From: an uncultured Acidobacteriota bacterium
Lineage (GTDB): Bacteria; Acidobacteriota; Terriglobia; Bryobacterales; Bryobacteraceae
Direction of reading: 5' to 3'
DNA: 5,054 nucleotides
Assembly (NCBI GenBank): GCA_937952345.1
Contig: CALFYN010000111.1
Coordinates: forward strand, 1 to 5,054
A program made the translations under genes and the position numbers. Shown in pieces: positions 1 through 5,054 of the stretch (position 1 is its first letter; each line of letters begins with the position of its first letter). The notes below the pieces were generated by a model. The model saw nothing but the letters and a program-made list of their open reading frames with translations, was not told the origin of the DNA and did not search any database.

Positions 1-36
1 GCCTTTGTTGTACGCCTTCCGGTTTTTGCGTCATGA
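1..36 (+). other. Possible 3' tail of an upstream gene, or divergent gene start (undecided)
   Basis: Two readings are possible and the fragment is too short to choose between them. On the + strand, frame 1 is open from the edge and ends at TGA 34-36, giving the tail AFVVRLPVFAS. On the - strand an ATG at 34-32 opens MTQKPEGVQQR and runs off the edge. The - strand reading would leave only 26 bases between divergent start codons, which is tight for two promoters. The + strand tail would make the secreted-protein gene at 61 the second gene of a transcription unit. Neither fragment matches a family I can name. Confidence 0.25.
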
Positions 37-44
37 TAGTCCCT

Positions 45-50
45 AAGGAG
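45..50 (+). promoter_or_regulatory. Ribosome binding site of the TIGR03437-type gene
   Basis: AAGGAG lies 10 bases before the ATG at 61 and is a strong match to the 16S anti-Shine-Dalgarno sequence. In-frame stops at 34-36 and 37-39 rule out any start further upstream than this site, so together they fix the start codon. Confidence 0.75.
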
Positions 51-60
51 TGCCATCTCA

Positions 61-1032
61 ATGAGCTACGCCGTTTCCCTGCTCGCCGCGCTGACCCTTG
101 CTTCACTGGCAGCCGCCCAAACTCCCCGCGCTCCTGGCCGCATTCTCGGCGCCGGCTACAGTGTCCCGCCTCCACTCAAAGTGGCCCCCGGCCAAGTGAT
201 TACCTTGTTCGTCCATTCCCCCAACGGCATCCAGCCGGAACGGGGGTTCACCGCCGACAGCATCCCGCTTCCTGTATCCATCAACGGATTCGCCGTAAAG
301 CTGGAGCAGACCCTGGGCACGGCCGTGGAAGTGCCCCTGTTCGCGGTCTACCCGGTGGATGACTGTTTCGGCCTCAACCCCTCTGTGTGCACGGACCTGA
401 CCGCCATCACGCTGCAGATTCCCTGGGAACTGGTCAGTAATCGTGGCGCAGGTGGACGCCCCGAGAATTTCGCCCTGCTACGGGTTTCCTTTCAGGGGGT
501 CGCCGGCGACGCCTTCCCCATCCAGCCCGAAAGCGACAGTATCCATATTATTAATAGTTGCGATTCGACTATGCCCCCCGGCTTCGAACGCGTTGGAGAT
601 TTCGCCGGCGGATGCCGGCCCCTGGTCACCCATCTCGACGGCCGGCTGGTCACCGCGGCCAACCCCGCCGCCGCCGGCGAGACGCTGGTCATGTATGCCT
701 TCGGCCTGGGTCATACCGGCGCATCCGTCCGGAGCGGCGACACGGCGCGCGCCCCCATCGGCCTCACCGACGTTTCCCTGCAATTCAATGCCGGTGTCAA
801 CCTCGCTCCCGTCCGGCCTGCGGCCCTGCCCCCGCCGGCAGGCAACGCTCCCATCCCAGTGTTTGCCGGATTGACCCCGAGCCAGGTCGGCCTCTATCAG
901 ATCGCCTTCACCGTTCCCGCACTTGCCGCCGGTACCCCGGCTTGCACGGCTTCCACCATCGCATCGAATTTCACGGTCAGCATGGGCCGCGCCCAATCCT
1001 TCGACGGCGCGGGAATCTGCATACAACCCTAA
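61..1032 (+). CDS. Secreted TIGR03437-family protein with two beta-rich modules
   Basis: The 323-residue product has no known biochemical role. Residues 1-19 form a hydrophobic signal-peptide-like stretch ending in AAA before Gln20. It is unusual in having no Lys or Arg in the n-region. Two related modules follow. The first, about 31-145, has VAPGQVITLFV, the 'LP.SINGFAVKL' strand and ITLQIPWEL. The second, about 187-318, has HLDGRLVTAANPAAAGETLV, the MYAFGLG motif, FAGLTPSQVGLYQ and an IAFTVP strand. These are the hallmarks of the 'Solibacter uncharacterized C-terminal domain' (TIGR03437), an Ig/IPT-like fold often found at the end of large secreted proteins in Bryobacterales. Here it forms the whole protein. 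The mature part has six cysteines (102, 110, 167, 185, 295, 319), which suits disulfides in an exported protein. The start is supported by AAGGAG at 45-50. A surface or extracellular location is inferred. Any functional tie to the sigma factor gene downstream is unproven. Confidence 0.85.
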   Translation: MSYAVSLLAALTLASLAAAQTPRAPGRILGAGYSVPPPLKVAPGQVITLFVHSPNGIQPERGFTADSIPLPVSINGFAVKLEQTLGTAVEVPLFAVYPVDDCFGLNPSVCTDLTAITLQIPWELVSNRGAGGRPENFALLRVSFQGVAGDAFPIQPESDSIHIINSCDSTMPPGFERVGDFAGGCRPLVTHLDGRLVTAANPAAAGETLVMYAFGLGHTGASVRSGDTARAPIGLTDVSLQFNAGVNLAPVRPAALPPPAGNAPIPVFAGLTPSQVGLYQIAFTVPALAAGTPACTASTIASNFTVSMGRAQSFDGAGICIQP

Positions 1033-1042
1033 GCGGATTTCC

Positions 1043-1052
1043 CCTTTAAAGG
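1043..1052. repeat. 10-bp perfect palindrome CCTTTAAAGG
   Basis: This perfect palindrome lies 10 bases after the secreted-protein stop codon, in the gap before the sigma factor gene. It has no loop, so it is more like a protein-binding half-site pair than an RNA hairpin. At this length it could easily be chance. Confidence 0.3.
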
Positions 1053-1108
1053 TACGATGCGGGCGGCGGTGTTCTTCCCCGCTTGAGGGTGTCCTTTTGC
1101 AGGCTAGA

Positions 1109-1134
1109 GGTAACCTTGCGTCGAAAACTGCGTA
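1109..1134 (+). promoter_or_regulatory. Candidate ECF-type promoter upstream of the sigma factor gene
   Basis: GGTAAC (1109-1114) resembles the GGAAC-type -35 element recognised by ECF sigma factors. It is followed after 16 bases by CGTA (1131-1134), which resembles a CGTC/TCTA-type -10. Many ECF sigma genes transcribe themselves, so this would be a natural autoregulatory site. Transcription would begin near 1138-1142, leaving a leader of only about 10-14 bases before ATG 1152. The same bases also contain a Shine-Dalgarno-like AGAGG before a TTG codon at 1116, a competing reading. This is a consensus match by eye only. Confidence 0.35.
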
Positions 1135-1151
1135 TACTCCCCGGAAGCGAT

Positions 1152-1652
1152 ATGGGGCCGAGAGAAGCAGCGATCTTCGAGGAGTTGTACCGATGCTACG
1201 CGGAAGACGTTTTCCGATTTTCACTCTATCTGTCGGGGAATTGGGCTTTGGCGCAGGATCTGACGTCGGAAGTATTCGTTCGCGCCTGGAGCGCGGCCAC
1301 GCCGGTACAGGTTGTCACGGCGAAGGCTTACTTGTTTACCATCGCGCGCAATCTTTTTCTGGATTCACTTCGCCGAGAGCCGGCCCAGGCAGAACTTCTC
1401 GCAAGTCTGAGAGCCACTCCGGCGCTATCGCCCGAAGTCCAGGAAGAACTCAGTCAGACGCTGGATGACCTGAGGCAGATCGCGGAGGGTGACCGCAGCG
1501 CATTGGTAATGGCGGTGTTTGAAGAGATGAGCCACGAAGAGGTCGCCAGGGCTCTCGGCGTGAGCGTCGGGGCGGTCAAATCTCGAATTTTCAGAGCGCG
1601 GTTGCGCTTGAGTGAACTGAGACAACAACGACTGGTTAGGAGCAAGACATGA
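1152..1652 (+). CDS. ECF-family RNA polymerase sigma factor (sigma-70 family)
   Basis: This 166-residue protein has the length and two-domain layout of ECF (group 4) sigma factors, which direct RNA polymerase to a small regulon. Sigma region 2 spans about residues 8-75. It includes the core-binding helix with AQDLTSEVFVRAW (35-46), equivalent to the usual AEDL.QEVFLRAW, and the -10 recognition segment AYLFTIARNLFLDSLRR (59-75). A linker rich in Ala, Leu and Glu leads to sigma region 4 at about 113-158, whose helix-turn-helix SHEEVARALGVSVGAVKSRI (127-146) recognises the -35 element. There is no C-terminal extension. The stop overlaps the start of the next gene by ATGA, so the two are probably translationally coupled, as expected for a sigma/anti-sigma pair. 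Start choice is uncertain. ATG 1152 gives the usual N-terminus, with a weak GGAAG at 1143-1147 only 4 bases away. An in-frame TTG at 1116 has a better AGAGG (1106-1110) and would add 12 residues. Confidence 0.93.
   Translation: MGPREAAIFEELYRCYAEDVFRFSLYLSGNWALAQDLTSEVFVRAWSAATPVQVVTAKAYLFTIARNLFLDSLRREPAQAELLASLRATPALSPEVQEELSQTLDDLRQIAEGDRSALVMAVFEEMSHEEVARALGVSVGAVKSRIFRARLRLSELRQQRLVRSKT
1638..1642 (+). promoter_or_regulatory. Ribosome binding site of the anti-sigma gene, inside the sigma factor gene
   Basis: AGGAG lies within the last codons of the sigma factor gene, 6 bases before the ATG at 1649. It supports that start and, with the ATGA overlap, coupled translation. Confidence 0.7.
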
Positions 1653-2056
1653 ACGTAACTAGAGAAGTGATCAAGGATCTGCTTCCGCTCTACCAAGAGG
1701 GCGAGGTCAGCCCGGACACCCGGCGGTTGGTCGAAGAGTATCTGGCAACGGATGCAGAGCTGCGAGATCAAGTGGCGGCCCCCGCTTTCGCACAACAGCG
1801 CCTGCCCGTGCGGGCGGAAATCGACCCAGCGCTAGCGGCGTTGGAGCGAACGAAGCGTGCCCTTCGGCGTCAGAAGTGGCTGCAATTCTTCGCGCTGCTG
1901 CTTACATTGGCACCCTTCACGTCGTATGGGACTGGTGGACAGCTAAAGTTTATGGTGCTGCGAGATGCACCGTTGTCGCTGATCCCGTTGTGGGGAGGGG
2001 CCGCCATATTTTGGGCCTTCTACCTGAAATCGCGCCGATCGGGAGTATCAGCGTAA
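1649..2056 (+). CDS. Putative anti-sigma factor, two-helix inner-membrane protein without zinc ligands
   Basis: The 135-residue product most likely binds and silences the ECF sigma factor encoded just upstream. The call rests on the ATGA overlap and on the N-terminus. MNVTREVIKDLLPLY, then Q16-EGEVSPDTRRLVEEYL, follows the pattern of zf-HC2 anti-sigma domains (a short helix with LLPLY, an acidic 'GE.S' turn, then a helix). In the zinc form this helix ends in HLxxCxxC. Here the same place reads YLATDAEL (31-38), and the protein has no cysteine at all, so zinc binding and cysteine-based redox sensing by that site are excluded. A basic linker (ERTKRALRRQK, 66-76) precedes a first membrane helix at about 77-93. 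A second follows at about 108-126 (LSLIPLWGGAAIFWAFYL), then a short basic tail KSRRSGVSA. The N-terminal domain would face the cytoplasm, with only a loop of about 14 residues outside, so no large sensor domain is present. The family role is inference. It could instead be an unrelated small membrane partner of the sigma factor. Confidence 0.75.
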   Translation: MNVTREVIKDLLPLYQEGEVSPDTRRLVEEYLATDAELRDQVAAPAFAQQRLPVRAEIDPALAALERTKRALRRQKWLQFFALLLTLAPFTSYGTGGQLKFMVLRDAPLSLIPLWGGAAIFWAFYLKSRRSGVSA

Positions 2057-2115
2057 GCGGTTGCGTCACTTGTGACGGCTATAGAATGGGGACATTCCAT
2101 CCGCCCTACAACCGC
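2057..2115. terminator. Structured convergent gap; possible bidirectional terminator
   Basis: The stretch between the two converging genes is dense in inverted repeats. GCGGTTG (2057-2063) pairs with CAACCGC (2109-2115). Immediately inside it, CGTCAC-TT-GTGACG (2064-2077) is a perfect inverted repeat. Then GAATG-GGGA-CATTC (2084-2097) forms a 5-bp stem with a GNRA-type loop. Together they could fold as a three-way junction on either strand. There is no run of T after the stems, so it is not a classical intrinsic terminator. The last 10 bases lie in the stop region of the - strand gene. The terminator role is inferred from the convergent position. Confidence 0.35.
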
Positions 2116-3053
2116 AACCCGTCCCCCGCCGATGCATAATTCCGCGCAAACCAGTCAATCGTCTTCCGCAGCCCATCGCGCAACGAAGTCGGACAGCCAA
2201 GGCCCAACGCCTTCATCCGCGTCACATCGAAGATCTTCTCCAACTGCCCGTCAGGCTTCGATGCATCCCAGGCAATCTCGCCCGCAAACCCCGTCAACTC
2301 ACGAATCGTCTCGGTCAGTTCGCGGATCGATGTCGTCGAACCCGAGCTGATATTCACCGGCTCGGTGGAATCATATTGCTCGAGGAAGAACGGAAACAGC
2401 GCCGCCACATCGCCCGCATAGACAAAATCGCGCGTCGCCCGCCCCGTGCCCCAGGCCATCACGGAAGCCTTCCCCGCCAGCTTCGCCTCGTAATAGCGCC
2501 GCACCAGCGCCGGCACCACATGCGATTCCTTTTCCCGGAAATTATCGAATTCGCCGTACATATTCCCCGGAATGATGACCACGCTATGCAATCCGCGCTC
2601 CTGCCGGTAGGCTTCCGACGCCACCAGCCCCATCATCTTCGCCGTCGAATACGCCGCGCTTTCCTTCTGCGGATAGCCCTGCCACAACTGGTCTTCCCCA
2701 ATCGGGGACACAGCCTTGGCCGGGTAGCTGCAGCCGCCCATCGGATAGAGCAGCTTCTCCACACCATGCTCGGCCGCGGCTTCGAACATCAGTGCCGTAA
2801 GAACCGTGTTGCGGTAGTAGAACGACGCGGGAAACTCACGGTTCGCCCCGATACCACCCACATAAGCCGCCAGATGCACCACCGCATCCGGCTTCACCTC
2901 GGCAAACATGCGGCGGACGCCGGCCGGGTCCATCAGATCGTAATCGGCGCGCGACAATCCCACCACCTGCTCCGCGCCATAGCGCGCTTCGAGCACCGGC
3001 ACCACATGGCGGCCGAGAAATCCCCGCGCTCCTGTTACGGCAATCTTCTTCAT
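2106..3053 (-). CDS. fcl: GDP-L-fucose synthase-like NAD(P)-dependent epimerase/reductase (extended SDR)
   Basis: The 315-residue product matches the length and motif order of GDP-L-fucose synthase (WcaG/Fcl). That cytoplasmic enzyme 3,5-epimerises GDP-4-keto-6-deoxymannose and reduces it with NADPH to GDP-L-fucose. The Rossmann motif TGARGFLG is at 7-14. HLAAYVGGIGAN (60-71) matches the HLAA..GGI.AN signature of the family. The YxxxK pair is Y135/K139 in AYSTAKMMG. NMYGEFDNF (164-172), SHVVPAL (177-183) and WGTGRATRDFVYAGDVA (201-217) match the substrate-binding blocks. The C-terminal DASKPDGQ (263-270) is typical. Cys108 and His178 line up with the acid/base pair of the E. coli enzyme. The residue expected to be catalytic Ser/Thr falls on Gly106 (PMGGCSYP). 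The ATG at 3053 overlaps the preceding gene's stop by ATGA. A longer open frame to 3251 adds 66 residues with no SDR character before the Rossmann motif and was rejected. A related deoxysugar reductase acting on another GDP-sugar is possible. Confidence 0.85.
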   Translation of the reverse strand: MKKIAVTGARGFLGRHVVPVLEARYGAEQVVGLSRADYDLMDPAGVRRMFAEVKPDAVVHLAAYVGGIGANREFPASFYYRNTVLTALMFEAAAEHGVEKLLYPMGGCSYPAKAVSPIGEDQLWQGYPQKESAAYSTAKMMGLVASEAYRQERGLHSVVIIPGNMYGEFDNFREKESHVVPALVRRYYEAKLAGKASVMAWGTGRATRDFVYAGDVAALFPFFLEQYDSTEPVNISSGSTTSIRELTETIRELTGFAGEIAWDASKPDGQLEKIFDVTRMKALGLGCPTSLRDGLRKTIDWFARNYASAGDGLRL

Positions 3054-4138
3054 AGATACGGTTTCACTTTCTCCATCTGCGTGTCCCAGGTCAGCTCCTG
3101 CTCCACCGCCTGCCGGCAACCTTCCACCATACGTTCCCATTCGGGCCCGCCGTAGAGATGCAGAGCGCTTTCCAGCCCATCGCGGAACACATCGTAATCC
3201 CAATTTTCCAGCAGCATGCCGCAGCCGTAGCGCTCCAGAATCAGCCGGCACTGCGGATGCGGCGCGGCAATCGGCGGCACGCCGTCGGCAATCGATTCGA
3301 ATAACTTGTTCGGCGCGGCGTACAACTGATTCTCCACGTCCGGATTCCAGGCCACGATGCTGTATGCATACGCCGGCCGTACCGCGGCCAGACTCACCGC
3401 ATCGATATAGCCGTGATAGCGCAACGCGCCCGGATTGGCGTTCAGGAACCGCTGCTTATCCTGCGCCGGCCCTTTGATGGGCCCGTACATGTCGATGGGC
3501 AACTTCCGCACATCATCGGCGAGGTAGTAATTTAAAAACGTCTGCGCCATGCTCATCGTGCCCGAATACAGCAGCCGCCCGTTGCGCTGCGCCACGCCAC
3601 GGGGCGTACGGGCCTCCGCGCTCCGGTTACTGACGTTATATAGAACCAGCTTCGGAACCTTCGTGAACCCGCAGCGCCCCGTCTCCAGAATCGCCCGGTT
3701 CTCTTCCGGAAAAATCACTACATCGAGTAGCGGAGCCGCCCGCTTGTTCATCTCCACGTCGAATTCCCCATAAAACGGGATCGATTCGATGGAGTAATAA
3801 ATCACCTTGCGCGGCCGCCGGTTGAGCCGGAACACCACCGGCAGCGAGTAGGTGCAACTGATCACCAGCACATCGGGCTTCAACCGGTTCACCAGCTTCG
3901 TCGCGCGCCAGACGTACTCCGTCCGTCCCACCGGCGAATGCGGATGATCGGCCGTCGCCACGCGGTGAAAGGCAAACAGCGGAAACTGCCCGTGCCGCGG
4001 AGCCAGTTCCGGCTGTGCGGGCTCCACGATATCCACAGTCGCATTCGCGCCGTAATGCTCGCGTAGCGACCCGGCAAGCAGCGGCACTTGCGGGCTCCCA
4101 TACCCAATCGTCACATCCGACACGACGACGATCTTCAT
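3050..4138 (-). CDS. Glycosyltransferase, GT-B fold (GT4-like)
   Basis: This 362-residue protein is likely to transfer a sugar from a nucleotide donor to a growing glycan at the cytoplasmic face of the membrane. The N-terminal Rossmann half (about 1-180) starts with MKIVVVSDVTIGYGSPQ and holds KPDVLVISCTYSLP (87-100) and VIYYSIESIPFYGE (112-125). The C-terminal half begins at GRLLYSGTM (187-195) and contains MYGPIKG (217-223), YHGYID (241-246) and the donor-binding signature APNKLFESIADGVPPIA (275-291). In that signature Glu281 sits at the conserved acidic position of GT4-type enzymes. No signal peptide or membrane helix is evident. The donor and acceptor cannot be read from sequence; the adjacent fucose synthase gene makes GDP-fucose a candidate donor, but only by context. 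The start overlaps the stop of the upstream glycosyltransferase gene by ATGA and is preceded by GGGGAG 8 bases away. The stop overlaps the SDR start in the same way. Confidence 0.85.
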   Translation of the reverse strand: MKIVVVSDVTIGYGSPQVPLLAGSLREHYGANATVDIVEPAQPELAPRHGQFPLFAFHRVATADHPHSPVGRTEYVWRATKLVNRLKPDVLVISCTYSLPVVFRLNRRPRKVIYYSIESIPFYGEFDVEMNKRAAPLLDVVIFPEENRAILETGRCGFTKVPKLVLYNVSNRSAEARTPRGVAQRNGRLLYSGTMSMAQTFLNYYLADDVRKLPIDMYGPIKGPAQDKQRFLNANPGALRYHGYIDAVSLAAVRPAYAYSIVAWNPDVENQLYAAPNKLFESIADGVPPIAAPHPQCRLILERYGCGMLLENWDYDVFRDGLESALHLYGGPEWERMVEGCRQAVEQELTWDTQMEKVKPYL

Positions 4139-5054
4139 CCGGCAATCTCCCCAATCAGCCGGTCCGAGTTGTGATACGCCTGCCAGCTCCGCGCGAATGC
4201 CCGCGCCGTGTGTGCATAATGCGTCTGGTGCCGCACCAGATCGCGCACCAGCCCAGCAATCTCCGCATGATCGTGATACACCACGCCCACCGCGCTGAGC
4301 GGTGTCTCCTCGTCCATCACGAGCAACTGTGCCTCCAGCCTCCGTAATGTGCCGCCGCCCAGAGCCAGCGTGATCTTGCGCGTCCGCTCGTGTACGGCCA
4401 GCAGATCCGTTGCCCGGCCCTTTTTTCCGGCTTCCAGGACACGCCGCATGCGCCGTCCGATGCGATATCCGGCGGCGTCGGATTGCTCCACATACAGCAC
4501 CGCTTCCGGGGCCGCCAGTTCCAACTCCAGCAGCAAATGCGTGGTGCGCGGCGGAACCGCAATCAGCGCCGTCGGCCTCGCGCGGTCGACTCCGCTCAAT
4601 TCGCCGTCCACCGGCCGAACCACCTCGTCATCCAGTTCCCAGTCCAATTCCTCCATCGTCAGGCTCATGCGCCGTGAGGCGCGCTCACTCACCGCGCCGT
4701 GATAGGCGTTTACCGCCGGCTGAAACTGCCGCGCCAGCCAACTGCCCGCCGGAGCCACCACCGGAATGCCCGCGCTCAACGACTCCACCAGAATCCCGCT
4801 CGACCGCGCGTAGTAGTTGTTGGCATCGTAGAGCAGCAGATTCAGATCTCCGCTCAGTACGAAATCCTTGTACTGCGCGCTGGTCAGCGGCTTGGTGAAC
4901 AGCTCCACCGAGCCTGGCTTCTTCGCCGCGAAATGCTCCAGTTGCTGCCGTGCGATCACCGCTTCCGGCTCACCGTTCGGGATATTGAAATTCGACTGCA
5001 GATGAAAGGTGAGCCTGCCCGTGGCCACGAAATCGGCCCACAGATCTTCCATCA
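4135..5054 (-). CDS. Glycosyltransferase, C-terminal part (5' end outside window), with an inserted domain
   Basis: The frame is open to the window edge. An ATG at 5052 exists, but the coding pattern already looks mid-domain there, so this is most likely the 3' part of a longer gene. Residues below count from that ATG (305 in view). Residues 1-110 look like most of the C-terminal Rossmann domain of a GT-B enzyme: LTFHLQSNFN, the strand DLNLLLYDANNYY (69-81), and the donor-site signature RSSGILVESLSAGIPVVAP (83-101) with conserved Glu90, then GSWLARQF. The expected end of that domain, GVVYHDHAEIAGLV followed by AFARSWQAYHNSDRLIGEIAG, appears only at 256-305. Between them lie about 130-140 residues with alternating hydrophobic strands (TALIAVPP, HLLLELEL, AVLYVEQ, RKITLALGGG, RLEAQLLVMDE), suggesting a beta-sandwich-like insert. 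Donor and acceptor are unknown. It is the first visible gene of the glycan operon and overlaps the next gene by ATGA. Confidence 0.8.
   Translation of the reverse strand, partial: MEDLWADFVATGRLTFHLQSNFNIPNGEPEAVIARQQLEHFAAKKPGSVELFTKPLTSAQYKDFVLSGDLNLLLYDANNYYARSSGILVESLSAGIPVVAPAGSWLARQFQPAVNAYHGAVSERASRRMSLTMEELDWELDDEVVRPVDGELSGVDRARPTALIAVPPRTTHLLLELELAAPEAVLYVEQSDAAGYRIGRRMRRVLEAGKKGRATDLLAVHERTRKITLALGGGTLRRLEAQLLVMDEETPLSAVGVVYHDHAEIAGLVRDLVRHQTHYAHTARAFARSWQAYHNSDRLIGEIAG
4147..4152 (-). promoter_or_regulatory. Ribosome binding site of the second glycosyltransferase gene
   Basis: On the - strand GGGGAG lies 8 bases before the ATG at 4138, inside the end of the upstream glycosyltransferase gene. 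It supports that start alongside the ATGA overlap. Confidence 0.6.

Noticed and set aside
1059..1082. Hairpin GCGGG/CCCGC after the secreted-protein gene as an intrinsic terminator
   Set aside because: The stem is 5 bp with a 14-base loop and no T-run follows; too weak to call.
1116..1138. Housekeeping-type promoter TTGCGT with TATACT
   Set aside because: The spacer is only 11 bases instead of about 17, so the two boxes cannot act together.
478..1224. Long - strand open frame opposite the secreted-protein gene
   Set aside because: It runs antisense to a gene with clear family motifs, has Gly/Arg/Asp-rich shadow composition, and shows no recognisable domain.
2081..2100. ATAGAATGGGGACATTCCAT as the end of an insertion sequence
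   Set aside because: It resembles short motifs seen near mobile repeats, but there is no transposase, matching second end or target duplication in the window.
2376..3155. 259-codon + strand open frame opposite the SDR gene
   Set aside because: His/Arg-rich composition is typical of the antisense of a GC-rich gene, and the - strand frame carries all the SDR motifs.
3054..3251. N-terminal extension of the SDR gene to an upstream ATG at 3251, giving 381 residues
   Set aside because: The added 66 residues are low-complexity Gly/Ala/Arg shadow of the glycosyltransferase frame, and the Rossmann motif belongs at the protein's N-terminus. ATG 3053 forms the ATGA overlap.
4410..4898. Pro/Arg-rich + strand open frame opposite the partial glycosyltransferase gene
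   Set aside because: It is a shadow frame with no domain and no ribosome binding site that stands out; the opposing frame has the donor-binding signature.
1..5054. CRISPR arrays, tRNA or rRNA genes, defence systems, phage genes
   Set aside because: No regularly spaced direct repeats, no tRNA-like cloverleaf and no proteins of these classes were seen by eye on either strand.

Overview
The window looks like chromosomal DNA from an Acidobacteriota bacterium of the Solibacter/Bryobacter (Bryobacterales) type. The main evidence is the first gene. Its secreted product carries the 'Solibacter uncharacterized C-terminal domain' signature (TIGR03437), a family concentrated in that lineage. The base composition is GC-rich and the coding density is very high. 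This assignment is made from sequence memory, not from a search.

The window has two halves that face each other. The left half (about 61-2056) reads on the + strand: a secreted two-module TIGR03437-type protein (61-1032), a 119-base gap that could hold a promoter, an ECF sigma factor (1152-1652), and a small two-helix membrane protein (1649-2056) that starts inside the sigma stop codon. By position and by its N-terminal motif, this last protein is the cognate anti-sigma factor, but it contains no cysteine and lacks the zinc ligands of the usual zf-HC2 anti-sigma domain.

The right half (2106-5054) reads on the - strand and is part of a polysaccharide (exopolysaccharide, O-antigen or glycoprotein glycan) operon. 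In order of transcription it holds a glycosyltransferase whose 5' end lies outside the window (4135-5054), a second GT-B glycosyltransferase (3050-4138) and a GDP-L-fucose synthase-like SDR (2106-3053). Each junction is a 4-base ATGA overlap, so the three genes are probably translationally coupled. The SDR would supply GDP-L-fucose or a related deoxysugar nucleotide, and the two transferases would add sugars to a glycan. The preceding enzyme, GDP-mannose 4,6-dehydratase, is not in the window.

The two halves converge at 2057-2105, where nested inverted repeats could fold as a three-way junction and may act as a bidirectional terminator. No RNA genes, CRISPR arrays or complete mobile elements were seen. 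Most of the window is ordinary accessory or envelope biology. The points most worth a second look are the cysteine-free anti-sigma factor, the insert inside the partial glycosyltransferase, the Gly at the expected catalytic Ser/Thr of the fucose synthase, and the structured convergent gap.
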